A DNA stretch of 5,679 nt, from NCBI GenBank assembly GCA_016839345.1, contig JAEOUL010000248.1, positions 1-5,679 of the forward strand, in the 5' to 3' direction. The DNA comes from Candidatus Thorarchaeota archaeon. Its GTDB lineage: Archaea; Asgardarchaeota; Thorarchaeia; Thorarchaeales; Thorarchaeaceae. The position numbers were made by a program, and so were the translations under genes. The notes beneath the pieces are model-generated. The model saw only the letters and a program-made list of their open reading frames with translations, made no database searches and had not been told where the DNA came from. Of the stretch, positions 5,297 to 5,679 are shown piece by piece (position 1 is the stretch's first letter; each line of letters begins with the position of its first letter).

Positions 5297-5679
5297 GTGC
5301 GACGCTGTGAATTCTGTGACAGCCCAGTTCCGGCAGATGCAACTGTCTGCCCAGTCTGTAAAGAAACAATAGCTGAGGAAACCCTTGAGAGAATTCTTCC
5401 TATGTTGAAGAGACCTGAATCTCCAGAAGTCCGATTCATGGGAATTCGTGAGAGAATGTGGGGAATTGTTAGAAGACCATCATCTACATACAGAGATATT
5501 GGACAGCGACCCGATGCTGCTGGACCTTTTGTGTTGATTGTGTTTAATGCATTAATTATGGCCGGACTCTTTTTGTCTCTGTCATCAAAAATCACAACCA
5601 CTGTTATTGTAAATGCAACAACTTTAGAAACAGCCCCAGCTAATCTGTTATACTCTCCAGATGGCGGAGTTTTCTGGAT
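5297..5679 (+). CDS. Zinc-ribbon membrane protein, Yip1-family-like (3' end outside window)
   Basis: The first 127 codons of a longer gene. The N-terminus has a CxxC-x10-CxxC zinc ribbon (Cys4, Cys7, Cys18, Cys21), then a charged helical linker (ETIAEETLERILPMLKRPES), then FMGIRERMWGIVRRPSSTYRDI (47-68) and a hydrophobic helix, PFVLIVFNALIMAGLFLSL (77-95). The 'regulator of membrane entry' RRPSSTYRDI followed by that helix is the start of the Yip1 domain as seen in archaeal proteins. The segment after the helix (SKITTTVIVNATTLETAPAN onward) would be extracytoplasmic. Yip1 proteins bind Rab-type GTPases in eukaryotic membrane traffic; the role of archaeal versions is unknown. The start is GTG 5297; GTG 5282 would add five residues (the frame is closed upstream by TAG 5267-5269). 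It has its own TATA-like box and is not part of the preceding unit. Confidence 0.7.
   Translation, partial: MRRCEFCDSPVPADATVCPVCKETIAEETLERILPMLKRPESPEVRFMGIRERMWGIVRRPSSTYRDIGQRPDAAGPFVLIVFNALIMAGLFLSLSSKITTTVIVNATTLETAPANLLYSPDGGVFW

Noticed and set aside
5166..5601. Minus-strand frames across the end of the S-like gene and the zinc-ribbon gene
   Set aside because: The plus strand shows a four-cysteine zinc ribbon and a membrane helix with its own TATA-like box; the antisense frames show nothing comparable.

Overview
This window most likely comes from an archaeon. Several starts lie about 28 bases downstream of a TATA-like box with little or no Shine-Dalgarno sequence. The proteins fit too: an archaeal-type alanine dehydrogenase of the ornithine cyclodeaminase/mu-crystallin family, a short TraB-family protein, a HypB without the bacterial N-terminal metal motif, several small winged-helix regulators, and a zinc-ribbon/Yip1-like membrane protein. 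The last type is common in Asgard archaea such as Thorarchaeota, but that finer placement is a guess. No rRNA, tRNA, CRISPR array, transposase or phage gene is visible.

Layout. (1) Bases 1-408 (+) hold the C-terminal 135 residues of the alanine dehydrogenase/ornithine cyclodeaminase-family enzyme. It faces a small four-helix membrane protein (493-849, -), with a two-way hairpin terminator between them. (2) Bases 850-1064 are non-coding and carry the leader of the membrane protein. A small winged-helix regulator with a C-terminal helix follows (1065-1415, -). It is divergent from a TraB-family protein (1622-2284, +) across about 200 bases that contain a 10-bp palindrome. (3) The TraB-family gene and hypB overlap tail to tail by 4 bp. 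On the minus strand, read from right to left, an apparent operon runs from a TrmB/MarR-like regulator (3539-3916), to an ECF-transporter S-component-like membrane protein (2953-3516), to hypB (2281-2946). (4) Back to back with it, across a 120-bp promoter region rich in dyads, is a second regulator (4037-4486, +), followed by a second, unrelated-looking S-component-like protein (4561-5205, +) with its own near-leaderless promoter. (5) The window ends inside a zinc-ribbon/Yip1-like protein (from 5297, +).

How the genes may work together. The most notable pattern is a mirror-image pair of 'regulator then S-component-like transporter' modules sharing one control region, with the left module also carrying the nickel-insertion GTPase gene hypB. 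No ECF ATPase, T protein, hypA or hydrogenase subunit is in view, so both S-like proteins would need partners encoded elsewhere. A role for the left module in metal or cofactor supply for hydrogenase maturation is an inference from gene order only.
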